A stretch of DNA of 64,000 nucleotides from Melaminivora sp034675505 (GTDB taxonomy: Bacteria > Pseudomonadota > Gammaproteobacteria > Burkholderiales > Burkholderiaceae_C), in the NCBI GenBank assembly GCA_034675505.1, contig JAUCDD010000011.1, forward strand, positions 62,001-126,000, written 5' to 3'. The position numbers and the translations under genes are program-made. Each line of letters starts with the position of its first letter. Position 1 is the stretch's first letter. The notes beneath the pieces are model-generated. The model was not told the DNA's origin. It ran no database searches and saw only the letters and a program-made list of their open reading frames with translations. Shown one piece after another: positions 1 through 9,087 of this stretch.

Positions 1-647
1 GCGTGTTCGACAACGAGATCGTCCACTGCACCACGCGCATGGCGGAGAAAAACAAGGAAACCGGCGAGGTCACCTACCGCGAAGCCGTGGCGACCATGGA
101 CAACTGCAACCGCCCCTCCACCACCCTGGAGGGCCTGGCCAAGCTGGAGCCGGTCAAGGGCCTGGCTAAGTTCGTCACCGCCGGCAACGCCTCGCAGCTG
201 TCCGACGGCGCGGCGGCCTGCGTGGTCATGGAGGCCAGGGAGGCCGAGCGCCTGGGCCTGTCGCCCCTGGGCGCCTTCCGCGGCTTTGCCATCGCTGGCT
301 GTGAGCCCGACGAGATGGGCATCGGCCCGGTGTTCGCCGTGCCGCGCCTGCTGGAGCGCGCGGGCCTGAAGGTGCAGGACATCGACCTGTGGGAGCTCAA
401 TGAAGCCTTCGCCTCGCAAGCCCTGTACTGCCAGCGCAAGCTCGACATCCCCATGGACCGGCTGAACGTCAACGGCGGCGCCATCTCCATCGGCCACCCC
501 TTCGGCATGACCGGCGCACGCCTGACGGGCCACATCCTGCTGGAAGGCCAGCGCCGCAAGCAGCGCGGCGAACGCGTGAAGTGGGGCGTGGTGACCATGT
601 GCGTCGGTGGCGGCATGGGCGCGGCCGGCCTGTTCGAAATCTTCTAA
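1..647 (+). CDS. Acetyl-CoA acetyltransferase (thiolase), C-terminal part, 5' end outside window
   Basis: C-terminal part of a thiolase, which cleaves 3-ketoacyl-CoA with CoA to acetyl-CoA and a shortened acyl-CoA. About 214 residues are visible, including the thiolase C-domain landmarks NEAFA (visible residues ~133-137), the GHP histidine loop (~164-166) and the second active-site cysteine in CVGGGMG (~200). The nucleophilic cysteine of the N-domain lies upstream of the window, so the GTG at base 3 is an internal codon. The next gene follows after 15 bp, so this belongs to the downstream acyl-CoA dehydrogenase operon. Thiolase followed by two acyl-CoA dehydrogenases matches the pimB-pimC-pimD order of dicarboxylic-acid operons, but the substrate is not visible in the sequence. 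Confidence 0.93.
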   Translation, partial: VFDNEIVHCTTRMAEKNKETGEVTYREAVATMDNCNRPSTTLEGLAKLEPVKGLAKFVTAGNASQLSDGAAACVVMEAREAERLGLSPLGAFRGFAIAGCEPDEMGIGPVFAVPRLLERAGLKVQDIDLWELNEAFASQALYCQRKLDIPMDRLNVNGGAISIGHPFGMTGARLTGHILLEGQRRKQRGERVKWGVVTMCVGGGMGAAGLFEIF

Positions 648-662
648 ACAAAGAAGCCAGAC

Positions 663-1859
663 ATGGACCTGCAATTCACGCCCGAGGAAGAGGCGTTCCG
701 CGCCGAGGTGCGCGCCTTCCTGCAAGAGCATCTGCCACGCGACCTGGCCGCCAAGGTCAAAGCTGGCCAGCGCCTGACGCGCTTCGACCAGGAGAACTGG
801 CACGCCATCCTGAACAAGAAGGGCTGGCTGGCCTACCACTGGCCGGTCGAGTGGGGCGGCACGGCCTGGACGCCGATCCAGAAGTTCATCTTCGACGACG
901 AAAGCGCCCGCGCTGGCGGCCCGCGCCTGGTGCCGTTCGGCATCAGCATGCTGGGTCCGGTGCTGATCAAGTACGGCAGCGAGGAGCAGAAAAAACACTG
1001 GCTGCCGCGCATCCTGGACGGCTCCGACTGGTGGTGCCAGGGCTACTCCGAGCCGGGCGCCGGCTCGGATCTGGCCAGCCTCAAGACCACGGCCGTGCGC
1101 CAAGGGGACCACTACATCGTCAACGGCCAGAAGACCTGGACCACCCAGGGCCAGCACGCCAACATGATGTTCTGCCTGGCGCGCACGGACAAAGCGGCCA
1201 AGGCGCAGTCGGGCATCAGCTTCTTGCTGATCGACATGAACCAGCCGGGCGTGGAAGTGCGCCCCATCCGCACGCTGGACGGCGACGCCGAGGTCAACGA
1301 GGTCTTCCTGACCGATGTCAAGGTGCCGCTGGAAAACCTGGTCGGCGAGGAAAACAAGGGCTGGACCTACGCCAAGTATTTGCTGACCTATGAGCGCACC
1401 GGCATCGCCGGCGTGGGCTTTTCCGTCGCCTCGCTGGAAAAGCTGAAATTGATCGCCAGCCGCGTGCAAAAGAATGGCAAGCCGCTGGCCGAGGACCCGC
1501 AATTCGCCACCCGCATGGCGCAGGTCGAGATCGACCTGGAGAACATGAAGACCACCAACCTGCGCGTGCTCGCTGCCGTGCAGGGCGGCGGCGTGCCAGG
1601 CGCGGAGAGCTCCATGCTCAAGATTCGCGGCACGGTGATCCGCCAGGAGTTGCTCTCGCTCATCCGCCGCGCCATGGGGCCGTATGCGCTGCCCTACATC
1701 GAGGACGCCCAGCACGCCGGCTGGGGCGAGCCGCCGGTGGGCCCGCCCGAGGCGGCCACGGCTGCGGCGGCCTACTTCAACTACCGCAAGCTGTCCATCT
1801 TCGGCGGCTCCAACGAGATCCAGAAGAACATCATCTCCAAGACCATCCTGGGTCTGTGA
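663..1859 (+). CDS. Acyl-CoA dehydrogenase, large-subunit type (PimC-like)
   Basis: FAD-dependent acyl-CoA dehydrogenase of 398 residues, normal family length. The N-terminal helical domain is followed by the flavin-binding YSEPGAGSDLA segment (~128-138) and the C-terminal GGSNEIQKNIISKTILGL tail typical of the family. It starts with ATG just after the thiolase and is followed after 9 bp by a second, different acyl-CoA dehydrogenase. Such pairs resemble the heteromeric pimeloyl-CoA dehydrogenases (PimC large, PimD small), which desaturate dicarboxylyl-CoA or similar acyl-CoA. Membership in the superfamily is clear; the substrate class is inferred from gene order. Confidence 0.9.
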   Translation: MDLQFTPEEEAFRAEVRAFLQEHLPRDLAAKVKAGQRLTRFDQENWHAILNKKGWLAYHWPVEWGGTAWTPIQKFIFDDESARAGGPRLVPFGISMLGPVLIKYGSEEQKKHWLPRILDGSDWWCQGYSEPGAGSDLASLKTTAVRQGDHYIVNGQKTWTTQGQHANMMFCLARTDKAAKAQSGISFLLIDMNQPGVEVRPIRTLDGDAEVNEVFLTDVKVPLENLVGEENKGWTYAKYLLTYERTGIAGVGFSVASLEKLKLIASRVQKNGKPLAEDPQFATRMAQVEIDLENMKTTNLRVLAAVQGGGVPGAESSMLKIRGTVIRQELLSLIRRAMGPYALPYIEDAQHAGWGEPPVGPPEAATAAAAYFNYRKLSIFGGSNEIQKNIISKTILGL

Positions 1860-1868
1860 GGCGCGGCC

Positions 1869-2999
1869 ATGAACTTTGAACTGAACGAAGACCGCCGCAT
1901 GCTGGCGGATGCGCTGGGGCGTTTCCTGTCCGAGCGATACCCGCCCGAGGTGCGCAACCGCGTGGCCTACGGCGCGCAGGGCTACAGCCCGGATGTGTAC
2001 GGCAAGCTCGCCGAGATCGGCGCCATCGGCGCGCTGCTGCCTGAAGAACAGGGCGGCTTTGGCGGCGAAGGCGCCGACATCGCCCTGGTGTTCGAGACGC
2101 TGGGCCACCACCTGGTGGCCGCTCCCGTGCTGGGCGCGCTGCTGGTCGGCCGCGCCCTGGTGCTGGCGGGAAGCGATGCGCAACAGGCGCGGCTGGCCGG
2201 CCTGATCGACGGCAGCGTGCTGGCCGCCTTCGCGCACGACGAGCCCGCCAACCACTACGAGCTGGAGCGCGTGGCCACCACCGCGCGCCGCGACGGTGAC
2301 GGCTGGGTGCTGCATGGTGCCAAGGCCGTGGTGCCGTTTGGCGACCAGGCGCAGCTGCTGCTGGTCAGCGCGCGCACCGCCGGCGCCGTGGGCGACGCGC
2401 AGGGCATCTCGCTGTTCCTGGTGCCGGGCGACGCGCCGGGCATCAAAACGCGCGGCTACAGCCGCATCGATGGCGGCCACGCGGCCGAGGTGAGCTTGGA
2501 GAACGTTCGGCTGGGCGCCGATGCGCTGCTGGGCGGCGAGGGCGAGGGCTTTGCGCTGCTGGAGCGCATCGTCGGCTACGGCCTGCTGGCGCTGTCGGCC
2601 GAGTCGCTGGGCGCCATGGAGCGCGCCAAGGCCGACACGCTGGAATACCTGCGCACGCGCAAGCAGTTCGGCGTGCCGATTGGCAGCTTCCAGGCCTTGC
2701 AGCACCGCATGGCCGACCTGCTGCTGGAGGTGGAGCAGGCGCGCTCGGCGGTCATCAACGCCGCTGCGGCCATCGATGAAGGCGACCGCGTACCGCGCGA
2801 AAAAGCCCTGTCGGCCGCCAAGTACAGCGTCGGCAAGATCGGCACCCTGGTGGCCGAGGAGGCCATCCAGCTGCACGGCGGCATCGGCATGACCTGGGAG
2901 CTGCCCCTGGCGCACTATGCCAAGCGCCTGGTCATGATCGACCACCAGCTGGGCGACATGGACCACCACCTGGCGCGCTGGATGGCGCTGGCCGCTTGA
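1869..2999 (+). CDS. Acyl-CoA dehydrogenase, small-subunit type (PimD-like)
   Basis: Second acyl-CoA dehydrogenase, 376 residues, divergent from its neighbour and probably its heteromeric partner. The N-terminus MNFELNEDRRMLADALGRFL and the C-terminal AIQLHGGIGMTWELPLAHYAKR segment are typical of the PimD-like branch. Starts at an ATG 9 bp after the large subunit. It is followed by a 237-bp gap holding two repeats before the hydratase, so transcription may be partly separated there. Confidence 0.88.
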   Translation: MNFELNEDRRMLADALGRFLSERYPPEVRNRVAYGAQGYSPDVYGKLAEIGAIGALLPEEQGGFGGEGADIALVFETLGHHLVAAPVLGALLVGRALVLAGSDAQQARLAGLIDGSVLAAFAHDEPANHYELERVATTARRDGDGWVLHGAKAVVPFGDQAQLLLVSARTAGAVGDAQGISLFLVPGDAPGIKTRGYSRIDGGHAAEVSLENVRLGADALLGGEGEGFALLERIVGYGLLALSAESLGAMERAKADTLEYLRTRKQFGVPIGSFQALQHRMADLLLEVEQARSAVINAAAAIDEGDRVPREKALSAAKYSVGKIGTLVAEEAIQLHGGIGMTWELPLAHYAKRLVMIDHQLGDMDHHLARWMALAA

Positions 3000-3030
3000 C
3001 GGCTGCATGGCGCCCGCAGTCTTTGGCTCC

Positions 3031-3142
3031 TTCCCCCTCTGGGGGAAGGCTGGGATGGGGGCCGGCTGGCGCCGAAAGCTGTGGCTGTAGCAGTGACCGT
3101 CGGCTGGCCCCCACCCCGGCCCTCCCCCAGAGGGGGGGGGGG
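3031..3142. repeat. Long imperfect inverted repeat (extragenic palindrome)
   Basis: Two arms of about 35 bp face each other. The left arm (about 3031-3067) contains CCCCCTCTGGGGGAAGGC and TGGGGGCC. The right arm (about 3102-3140) reads as its complement with a few transitions. A GC-poorer centre of about 35 bp lies between. This would fold into a long hairpin in RNA and looks like a REP/BIME-type extragenic element rather than a simple terminator, because no U tract follows. Confidence 0.7.
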
Positions 3143-3151
3143 AGAAATGCA

Positions 3152-3208
3152 GTCAAAACAGCCATCAGTCGGCGTGAATGAAGCGCGTCAAGCTACCGAA
3201 ACGATAGC
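3152..3208 (+). repeat. 57-bp dispersed element, copy A
   Basis: Fits the rigid 17+5+18+17 layout of the dispersed element: GTCAAAACAG start, core TCGGC at 3169-3173, and the terminal 17-bp unit GCTACCGAAACGATAGC at 3192-3208. Lies in the leader of the enoyl-CoA hydratase gene, upstream of its Shine-Dalgarno sequence. Confidence 0.75.
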
Positions 3209-3236
3209 AAAAAGCCACAAATTCCAGGAGGCACCC

Positions 3237-4046
3237 GTGGACACCCAACCCCTGCTCACCCGCCGCGACGGCGCGGTGCTGATCCTGTCCAACAACAACC
3301 CGGCCGCGCGCAACGCGCTCACCCCCGGCTTCTACCAGGGCCTGACCGACGCCCTGCACGCAGCCGGCGCGGACGCAGAAGTCGGCGCCATCGTGCTGAC
3401 GGGCGAGGGCGGGCACTTCTGCGCCGGTGGCGACCTGCGCCAGATCGCCACCCGGCGCGAGCTGCCGATCGCCGCGCGCCGGCGCAAGCTGGAGGGCCTG
3501 CACGACCTGATCCGCGCGCTGCGCGACTGCCCCAAGCCAGTCGTCATGGCCGTCGAAGGCGCGGCCGCAGGCGCCGGCCTGTCGCTGGCGCTGGCCGGCG
3601 ACATGCTGGTGGCGGCGAAGAACGCCGTGTTCTCCGTGGCCTACGTCAAGGTCGGCCTGACGCCCGATGGCGGCGCCACGGCGCTGCTGGCCGAGCACCT
3701 GTCGCGCCAGGTGCTGACCGAGCTGTGCCTCACGGGCCAGCAGGTCAGCGGCGAGCGCATGCACCAGCTGGGCATGGTCAACCGCCTGGCCGAGCCGGGC
3801 CAGGCGCTGCAGGAGGCACTGGCGCTGGCGCAGCAGGTGGCGCGCGGCCCCGATCTCGCCATGGCGCGCATCAAGCACCTGTGCCGCATGGCGCCGCGCA
3901 ACACGCTGGAGCAGCAGCTCGAACTTGAAGCCCTGTACATGCCGCTGTCGCAGGAAACCGAAGAATCGCGCGAAGGCATCGCCGCCTTCCTGGAAAAGCG
4001 CCTGGCCGACTTCGCCCGCCTGCGCGGCGCTTCCCGTCCCTCCTGA
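3237..4046 (+). CDS. Enoyl-CoA hydratase/isomerase family protein (PaaG-like)
   Basis: Crotonase-superfamily protein of 269 residues, which hydrates or isomerises unsaturated acyl-CoA in the same catabolic route as its neighbours. The oxyanion-hole segments FCAGGDL (~61-67) and GAAAGAGLSLALAGD (~108-122) are present. KVGLTPDGGAT (~139-149) resembles the catalytic-Asp segment of PaaG-type isomerases, so isomerase activity is possible. I chose the GTG at 3237 because a good AGGAGG sits 6 bp upstream and the family similarity begins there; the frame is open further upstream to 3081, but that stretch is repeat-derived. Ends 12 bp before the CoA-transferase gene. Confidence 0.88.
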   Translation: MDTQPLLTRRDGAVLILSNNNPAARNALTPGFYQGLTDALHAAGADAEVGAIVLTGEGGHFCAGGDLRQIATRRELPIAARRRKLEGLHDLIRALRDCPKPVVMAVEGAAAGAGLSLALAGDMLVAAKNAVFSVAYVKVGLTPDGGATALLAEHLSRQVLTELCLTGQQVSGERMHQLGMVNRLAEPGQALQEALALAQQVARGPDLAMARIKHLCRMAPRNTLEQQLELEALYMPLSQETEESREGIAAFLEKRLADFARLRGASRPS

Positions 4047-4058
4047 AAGATCGCTCAC

Positions 4059-5318
4059 ATGACCACAGCACAAGACCAAGACCCCACGAGCGCCGACCTG
4101 CCCCTGGCGGGCGTGCGCGTGCTCGACCTGTCGCGCGTGTTCGCCGGCCCCGTGTGCTCCATGGTGCTGGGCGACCTGGGCGCCGAGGTCATCAAGGTCG
4201 AGCACCCCGGCCGCGGCGACGACACGCGCGACTGGGGCCTGCGCATCGGCAAGACCGAGACCACCTACTACAACAGCATGAACCGCAACAAGCGGTCCAT
4301 CACGCTCGACCTGCAAAGCGCCGAGGGGCTGAAGATCGTCCAAGGCCTGGTGCCGCAGTGCGACGTGGTCATCCACAACTTCAAGGCCGGCGGCGCGGAA
4401 AAGCTCGGGCTGGGCTACGAGCAGCTCAAGGCCCTCAAGCCCGACCTGATCTACGTGGCCGTGGCCGGCTACGACGCCAGCGGCCCCGAGGCCGCGCGCC
4501 CTGGCTACGACCTGGTAATCCAGGCCGAGGCCGGGCTGATGGCGCTCAACGGCGACGCCAGCATGCCGCCGCTCAAGTTCGGCATCGCCATCGTTGACCT
4601 GATGACCGGTATGTACGCCGCGCAGGCGGTGCTGGCCGCGCTGCTGCGGCGCGGCCGCACCGGGCGCGGCCAGCTCATCGAGCAGGCGCTGTACGACAGC
4701 GGCATCTCCATCACCGGCTACTACGGCCTGGAGACGCTCAAGCTCGGCCACGACCCCGAGCGCTACGGCAACGCCCACCCGTCCATCGTGCCCTACGGCA
4801 TGTACGAGGCGGCCGATGGCCCGCTGATCATCGCCGTGGGCAACAACGCGCAGTTCACCAAGTTCTGCGAGCAGGTCGTGCAGCGCCCGGACATCGTGCG
4901 GGACCCGCGCTTTGCCACCAACGTCGAGCGCTCAAGGAACCGCGAGGCGCTCGCGCCGCTTCTGCGGGAACTGGTGCGGCAGTTCCCGCGCGAGCTGCTG
5001 CTGGCACGCCTGACCGCATCCGGCATTCCCTGCGGGCGCGTGGCCGGGCTGCACGAGGCCTTGACCAGTGAGCGCACGCGCCGCGGCCGCCTGGTGCAGG
5101 ACATGCCGCACCCGGTCGAAGGCACGACGCCGGTGTTCGCGCCCCCCTACCGCCTGGACGGCCAGCGCCTGCCCATCCGCCGCGCGCCGCCCACGCTGGG
5201 CGAGGGCACGCGCGAGGTGCTGCAACAGCTGCTGGCGCTGGATGACGAGACGCTGGCGCGCCTGCAGGCCGAAGGCGTGCTGACGCTGCCGCAGCAGGCT
5301 GCAGGCCCCCATTCCTGA
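4059..5318 (+). CDS. Family III CoA-transferase (CaiB/BaiF type)
   Basis: CoA-transferase of 419 residues that moves CoA between carboxylic acids through an aspartyl-CoA thioester. The N-terminal LAGVRVLDLSRVFAGPVCSM and GAEVIKVEHP signatures are typical, and the likely catalytic aspartate is in RPGYDLVIQAEAG (Asp ~151). Full family length. It probably activates a carboxylic substrate for the acyl-CoA dehydrogenases encoded upstream, in parallel with the ATP-dependent ligase at 6439. Substrate not deducible from sequence. Confidence 0.92.
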   Translation: MTTAQDQDPTSADLPLAGVRVLDLSRVFAGPVCSMVLGDLGAEVIKVEHPGRGDDTRDWGLRIGKTETTYYNSMNRNKRSITLDLQSAEGLKIVQGLVPQCDVVIHNFKAGGAEKLGLGYEQLKALKPDLIYVAVAGYDASGPEAARPGYDLVIQAEAGLMALNGDASMPPLKFGIAIVDLMTGMYAAQAVLAALLRRGRTGRGQLIEQALYDSGISITGYYGLETLKLGHDPERYGNAHPSIVPYGMYEAADGPLIIAVGNNAQFTKFCEQVVQRPDIVRDPRFATNVERSRNREALAPLLRELVRQFPRELLLARLTASGIPCGRVAGLHEALTSERTRRGRLVQDMPHPVEGTTPVFAPPYRLDGQRLPIRRAPPTLGEGTREVLQQLLALDDETLARLQAEGVLTLPQQAAGPHS

Positions 5319-5342
5319 AACCGGCAGGGCGAGAAGGCAACC

Positions 5343-6314
5343 ATGAAGACCCGCATCACCGAACTCTTTGGCATCGAGCGCCCCATCATCCAGGGCGGCA
5401 TGCACCACGTCGGCTACGCCGAGCTGGCCGCCGCCGTGGCCAACGCCGGCGGGCTGGGGCTGATCACCGGGCTCACCCAGCGCAGCCCCGAGCTGCTGGC
5501 CCGGGAGATCGCGCGCTGCCGCACCCTGACCGACAAGCCCTTCGGCGTGAACATGAGCTTCCTGCCTTCGGTCAACCCGCCCGACTACGCGGCCTACATG
5601 CAGGCCATCATCGATGGCGGCGTGAAGATCGTCGAGACGGCCGGCAACAACCCGCAAAAATGGCTGCCCATGCTCAAGGACGCGGGCGTCAAGGTCATCC
5701 ACAAGTGCACCTCGATCCGCCATGCGCTCAAGGCCGAATCCATCGGCTGCGACGCCATCAGCGTCGATGGCTTCGAGTGCGCCGGCCATCCGGGCGAGGA
5801 CGACATCCCCAACTTCATCCTGCTGCCGCGCGCGGCCGAGGAGCTCTCGGTGCCTTTCGTCGCCTCCGGCGGCATGGCCGATGGGCGCAGCCTGGTGGCG
5901 GCGCTGGCGCTGGGCGCCGATGGCATCAACATGGGCACGCGCTTCATGGCGACCCGGGAAGCGCCCATCCACGACAACGTCAAGCAGGCCATCCTGGATG
6001 CCACCGAGCTGGACACGCGCCTGATCATGCGCCCGCTGCGCAACACCGAGCGCGTGCTGATCAACGAGGCCACGCAGCGCGTGATCGACAAGGAGCGCGC
6101 GCTGGGCAGCCAGATCCAATTCGCCGACATCGCGCCCGAAGTGGCCGGGGTTTATCCGCGCGTCATGCAGGGCGGCGAGATGGATGCGGGCGTGTGGTCG
6201 TGCGGCATGGTGGCGGGGTTGATCCGCGACGTGCCCAGCGTGCAGGAGCTGCTGGACCGCACCATGGCCGAGGCCGAGGCCCTGATCCGCCAGCGCCTGA
6301 CCGGGCTGTTGTGA
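5343..6314 (+). CDS. Nitronate monooxygenase-like FMN protein
   Basis: TIM-barrel FMN protein of 323 residues in the nitronate monooxygenase / 2-nitropropane dioxygenase family. Visible features are the N-terminal IERPIIQGGM phosphate/flavin region (~11-20), the VDGFECAGHPGED loop (~141-153) and GGMADGRSLVAALALGADGINMGTRF (~178-203). Members are common inside acyl-CoA catabolic operons of betaproteobacteria, where the true substrate is often unknown and may be an oxidised CoA thioester rather than a nitronate. It lies 24 bp after the CoA-transferase gene. Confidence 0.88.
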   Translation: MKTRITELFGIERPIIQGGMHHVGYAELAAAVANAGGLGLITGLTQRSPELLAREIARCRTLTDKPFGVNMSFLPSVNPPDYAAYMQAIIDGGVKIVETAGNNPQKWLPMLKDAGVKVIHKCTSIRHALKAESIGCDAISVDGFECAGHPGEDDIPNFILLPRAAEELSVPFVASGGMADGRSLVAALALGADGINMGTRFMATREAPIHDNVKQAILDATELDTRLIMRPLRNTERVLINEATQRVIDKERALGSQIQFADIAPEVAGVYPRVMQGGEMDAGVWSCGMVAGLIRDVPSVQELLDRTMAEAEALIRQRLTGLL

Positions 6315-6356
6315 TGCCTGCGGGGGCCGCCGAGAGGGTTGTGGGCCGGTTTTTTG

Positions 6357-6413
6357 GTCAAAACAGGCAGTTGCCGGCGTCCCTACATCGTATTTAGCTA
6401 TCATTTTTGACGA
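6357..6413 (+). repeat. 57-bp dispersed element, copy B
   Basis: GTCAAAACAGGCAGTTG, then CCGGC at 6374-6378, 18 bp, then GCTATC at 6397. A TTTTTTG run precedes it, and TTTTTGAC lies inside the 3' part. The last three positions of the terminal unit deviate (CGA for AGC). Lies between the nitronate monooxygenase and ligase genes. Confidence 0.8.
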
Positions 6414-6438
6414 TCAAAAGCCACTGGAGACCCCGGCC

Positions 6439-7977
6439 ATGCAGCCCACCACGCCCCAGCCTGCCTACCAGCCCCTGTCCGCGCTGATCCGCCAGCACGC
6501 CCGATGCCAGGGCGCGCACCTGGCCCTGGCGGGCGACGGCGAGGCGCTGGACTATGCCCGGCTGGACGCGCTGATGGACCGCATCGCAGCTGCGCTGCAG
6601 CAAGGCGGCGTGCAGCCGGGGGAGGCGATCGCCATCTGCGCGCTGAACTCGGTGCGCTATGGCGCGCTGTTCCTGGGCGCGCTGCGCGCCGGCGTGGTGG
6701 TGGCTCCGCTGCCGCCCAGCGCTTCGGCCGAGACGCTATCGGTCATGCTGGGTGATGCCGGCGCGCAACTGCTGTTTGCGGACCAGGCCGCGCCTGCCGA
6801 GCTGCCCGGCGCGCCAGTCAAGCGCATCTCCCTGGACGGAGCGGCGCCCGGCCAGGCCTGGGATCAGTGGCTGGCACCCGAGGGCGCGCAACCCGAGTTT
6901 GTGCAGGTGCCGCCCGAGGCAGCCTTCAACATCATCTATTCCTCGGGCACCACCGGCACGCCCAAGGGCATCGTGCAGTCGCACGGCATGCGCTGGGCGC
7001 ACATCCGCCGCGGCGCCACGCAGGGCTATGGCCCAGAGGGCACGACGCTGCTGTCCACGCCGCTGTATTCCAACACCACGCTGGTGGTGTTCTTCCCGAC
7101 CCTGGCCTATGGCGGCACGGTGGTGCTGATGGGCAAGTTCGACGCCACGCGCTACCTGCAGCTGGCGCAGCAGCTGCGCGCCACGCACACCATGCTGGTG
7201 CCGGTGCAGTACCAGCGCATCATGGACCGGCCGGATTTCGGCGCGCACGACCTGTCCAGCTTCACGCACAAGTTCTGCACCAGTGCACCATTCCGCGCCG
7301 AGCTCAAGGCCGACGTGCTGGCGCGCTGGCCCGGCGCGCTGATCGAGTTCTACGGCATGACCGAGGGCGGCGGCACCTGCATCCTGGACGCGCACCTGCA
7401 CCCGGACAAGCTGCACACCGTGGGCCGCCCGGCCGAAGGCCATGACATCCGGCTGATCGACGAGGACGGCCGCGAGGTCGCCCCAGGCGAGGCCGGCGAG
7501 GTCGTGGGCCACTCGCCCGGCATGATGACCGGCTACCACAAGCAGCCGGAAAAAACGCGCGAGGCCGAGTGGTTCGACGCGGGCGGCAAGCGCTTCATCC
7601 GCACCGGCGACGTGGGCCGCTTCGATGCCGAGGGCTTCCTGACACTGTTCGACCGGCGCAAGGACATGATCATCAGCGGCGGCTTCAACATCTACCCCAG
7701 CGACCTGGAAGCGCAGCTGCGCGCCCACCCGGCCGTGGCGGATGTGGCGGTGGTGGGCGTGCCCTCGCGCCAGTGGGGCGAAACGTCCGTCGCCTTCGTC
7801 GTGCCGCGCGCCGGGCACCAGGACAGCGCCGAGGCGCTGCGCGAGTGGTTCAACCAGCGCGCCGGCAAGACCCAGCGCCTGGCGGACCTGCGCCTGGTCG
7901 AGGAGTTGCCACGCAGCGCCATCGGCAAGGTCCTCAAGCGCGAGCTGCGTGACGGCTACGGCGAGGCGCTGGCCTGA
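6439..7977 (+). CDS. AMP-dependent acyl-CoA ligase (fatty-acyl/aryl-CoA synthetase family)
   Basis: Adenylate-forming enzyme of 512 residues that couples ATP cleavage to acyl-CoA formation. The AMP-binding signature IIYSSGTTGTPKGIVQSHG (~163-181), the YGMTEGGG motif (~305-312), the hinge region TGDVGRFDAEGFLTLFDRRK and the C-terminal catalytic lysine in RSAIGKVLKREL (~493-504) are all seen. Last gene of the catabolic operon; preceded by CTGGAG as a weak ribosome binding site after element copy B. It most likely supplies the first CoA ester of the pathway. Ends convergently with the gene at 7993. Confidence 0.93.
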   Translation: MQPTTPQPAYQPLSALIRQHARCQGAHLALAGDGEALDYARLDALMDRIAAALQQGGVQPGEAIAICALNSVRYGALFLGALRAGVVVAPLPPSASAETLSVMLGDAGAQLLFADQAAPAELPGAPVKRISLDGAAPGQAWDQWLAPEGAQPEFVQVPPEAAFNIIYSSGTTGTPKGIVQSHGMRWAHIRRGATQGYGPEGTTLLSTPLYSNTTLVVFFPTLAYGGTVVLMGKFDATRYLQLAQQLRATHTMLVPVQYQRIMDRPDFGAHDLSSFTHKFCTSAPFRAELKADVLARWPGALIEFYGMTEGGGTCILDAHLHPDKLHTVGRPAEGHDIRLIDEDGREVAPGEAGEVVGHSPGMMTGYHKQPEKTREAEWFDAGGKRFIRTGDVGRFDAEGFLTLFDRRKDMIISGGFNIYPSDLEAQLRAHPAVADVAVVGVPSRQWGETSVAFVVPRAGHQDSAEALREWFNQRAGKTQRLADLRLVEELPRSAIGKVLKRELRDGYGEALA

Positions 7978-7992
7978 CATTCAGGCGGCGAA

Positions 7993-9087
7993 TCAGGCGG
8001 AGACAGGTGCTCCAGCCGAGCGCTTGCGCCACAACAGCTCGGTCGCCAGCAGCGCCAGCGCCGCCACTGCCAAAGGCGCCAGGTAGTACAGCGCCCGGAA
8101 CGCGAGCATCACCGCCAGGGCCTGGGTGGCCGGCAGCCAGGCCGACAGCACGGCCGTACCCACGGCCTCCAGCACACCCAACCCGGCGGGGATGCGCGAG
8201 ACCAACCCCGCCACCGCACCCAGCAGCACGGTGGCCAGAGCTGCCGGGTAGGGCACCTGCCCCTGCGCCAGCGCCCATACCGCGCCGCCCATCAGCGACC
8301 AGTTCAGGCTGGACAGCAGCAACTGCAGCAGCGCCACGCGCCAGGTGGGCAGCGGCAGGCTGTGCCCGCGCAGGGTGATCTGCCGCCCGCCGCGCCAGAC
8401 GCTCAAGGCCAGGTACAGCACGCTCACCGCCGCCAGCAGCACGCCCACCCAGCGCAGCTGCTGCTGGCTCAAATGCCAGCCCTCGGGCAGCTGCGGCGCC
8501 CAGCTCCAGAACACCGCGCAGGCCAGCAGGAAGTAGCCCACCCAGTTGGTGACGATGGAGATGACCACCACCTGCGCGATCTGCCCCACGGACAGGCCTT
8601 GGCGCGAATACAGGCGGTAGCGCACCGAAACGCCGCCGATGATGGAGCCCAGGTTCAGCGTGAACGGGTAGGCGATCAGCGTGATGGCCATGGTGCGCGG
8701 CACGCCCAGGCCGTGGCGCACGGCGTGGCGGCCGAACAGGTCGAAGCAGCCATATGCCAGGTGGCTGGCCCAGGCGAGCAGCGCGCCCAGGGCCAGTGTG
8801 GCGTGCGGCAGGCCCTGGAGGGCGCGCCACACCGCCGGCCAGTCCACCCGCATGCCCTGGCGCACCAGCAGCCAGACGATGAACAGCGCCACCACCGCCA
8901 TGACCGCGCCACCCGCCCAGCGCCAGGTGCGGCTGGTCAGCAGGGCGCGCCAGCGGCCGGAGAAGCTGCCTGCGGCCGGCGCGTCGGCTCCTTGCTCCGG
9001 GACATGCGCGTCGGTCGAGGGGAGCGAGGACGAAGCGCGCATGGCCCGGCCTGCCGCTGCCCGCTTCTCAGGGCTTTGCGCCGGCAT
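7993..9087 (-). CDS. ybhN: YbhN-like UPF0104 integral membrane protein (LPG synthase TM-like)
   Basis: Polytopic inner-membrane protein of up to 364 residues with about seven or eight hydrophobic helices, of the UPF0104 / lysylphosphatidylglycerol synthase transmembrane-domain family. Its role is not established in the sequence. It overlaps the end of clsB by 20 bp and is the last gene of a three-gene set in the same order as E. coli ybhP-ybhO(clsB)-ybhN, which argues for a membrane-lipid function tied to cardiolipin synthesis. The ATG at 9087 gives a hydrophilic N-terminal tail of about 50 residues; an in-frame ATG at 9042 is an alternative. Confidence 0.8.
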   Translation of the reverse strand: MPAQSPEKRAAAGRAMRASSSLPSTDAHVPEQGADAPAAGSFSGRWRALLTSRTWRWAGGAVMAVVALFIVWLLVRQGMRVDWPAVWRALQGLPHATLALGALLAWASHLAYGCFDLFGRHAVRHGLGVPRTMAITLIAYPFTLNLGSIIGGVSVRYRLYSRQGLSVGQIAQVVVISIVTNWVGYFLLACAVFWSWAPQLPEGWHLSQQQLRWVGVLLAAVSVLYLALSVWRGGRQITLRGHSLPLPTWRVALLQLLLSSLNWSLMGGAVWALAQGQVPYPAALATVLLGAVAGLVSRIPAGLGVLEAVGTAVLSAWLPATQALAVMLAFRALYYLAPLAVAALALLATELLWRKRSAGAPVSA

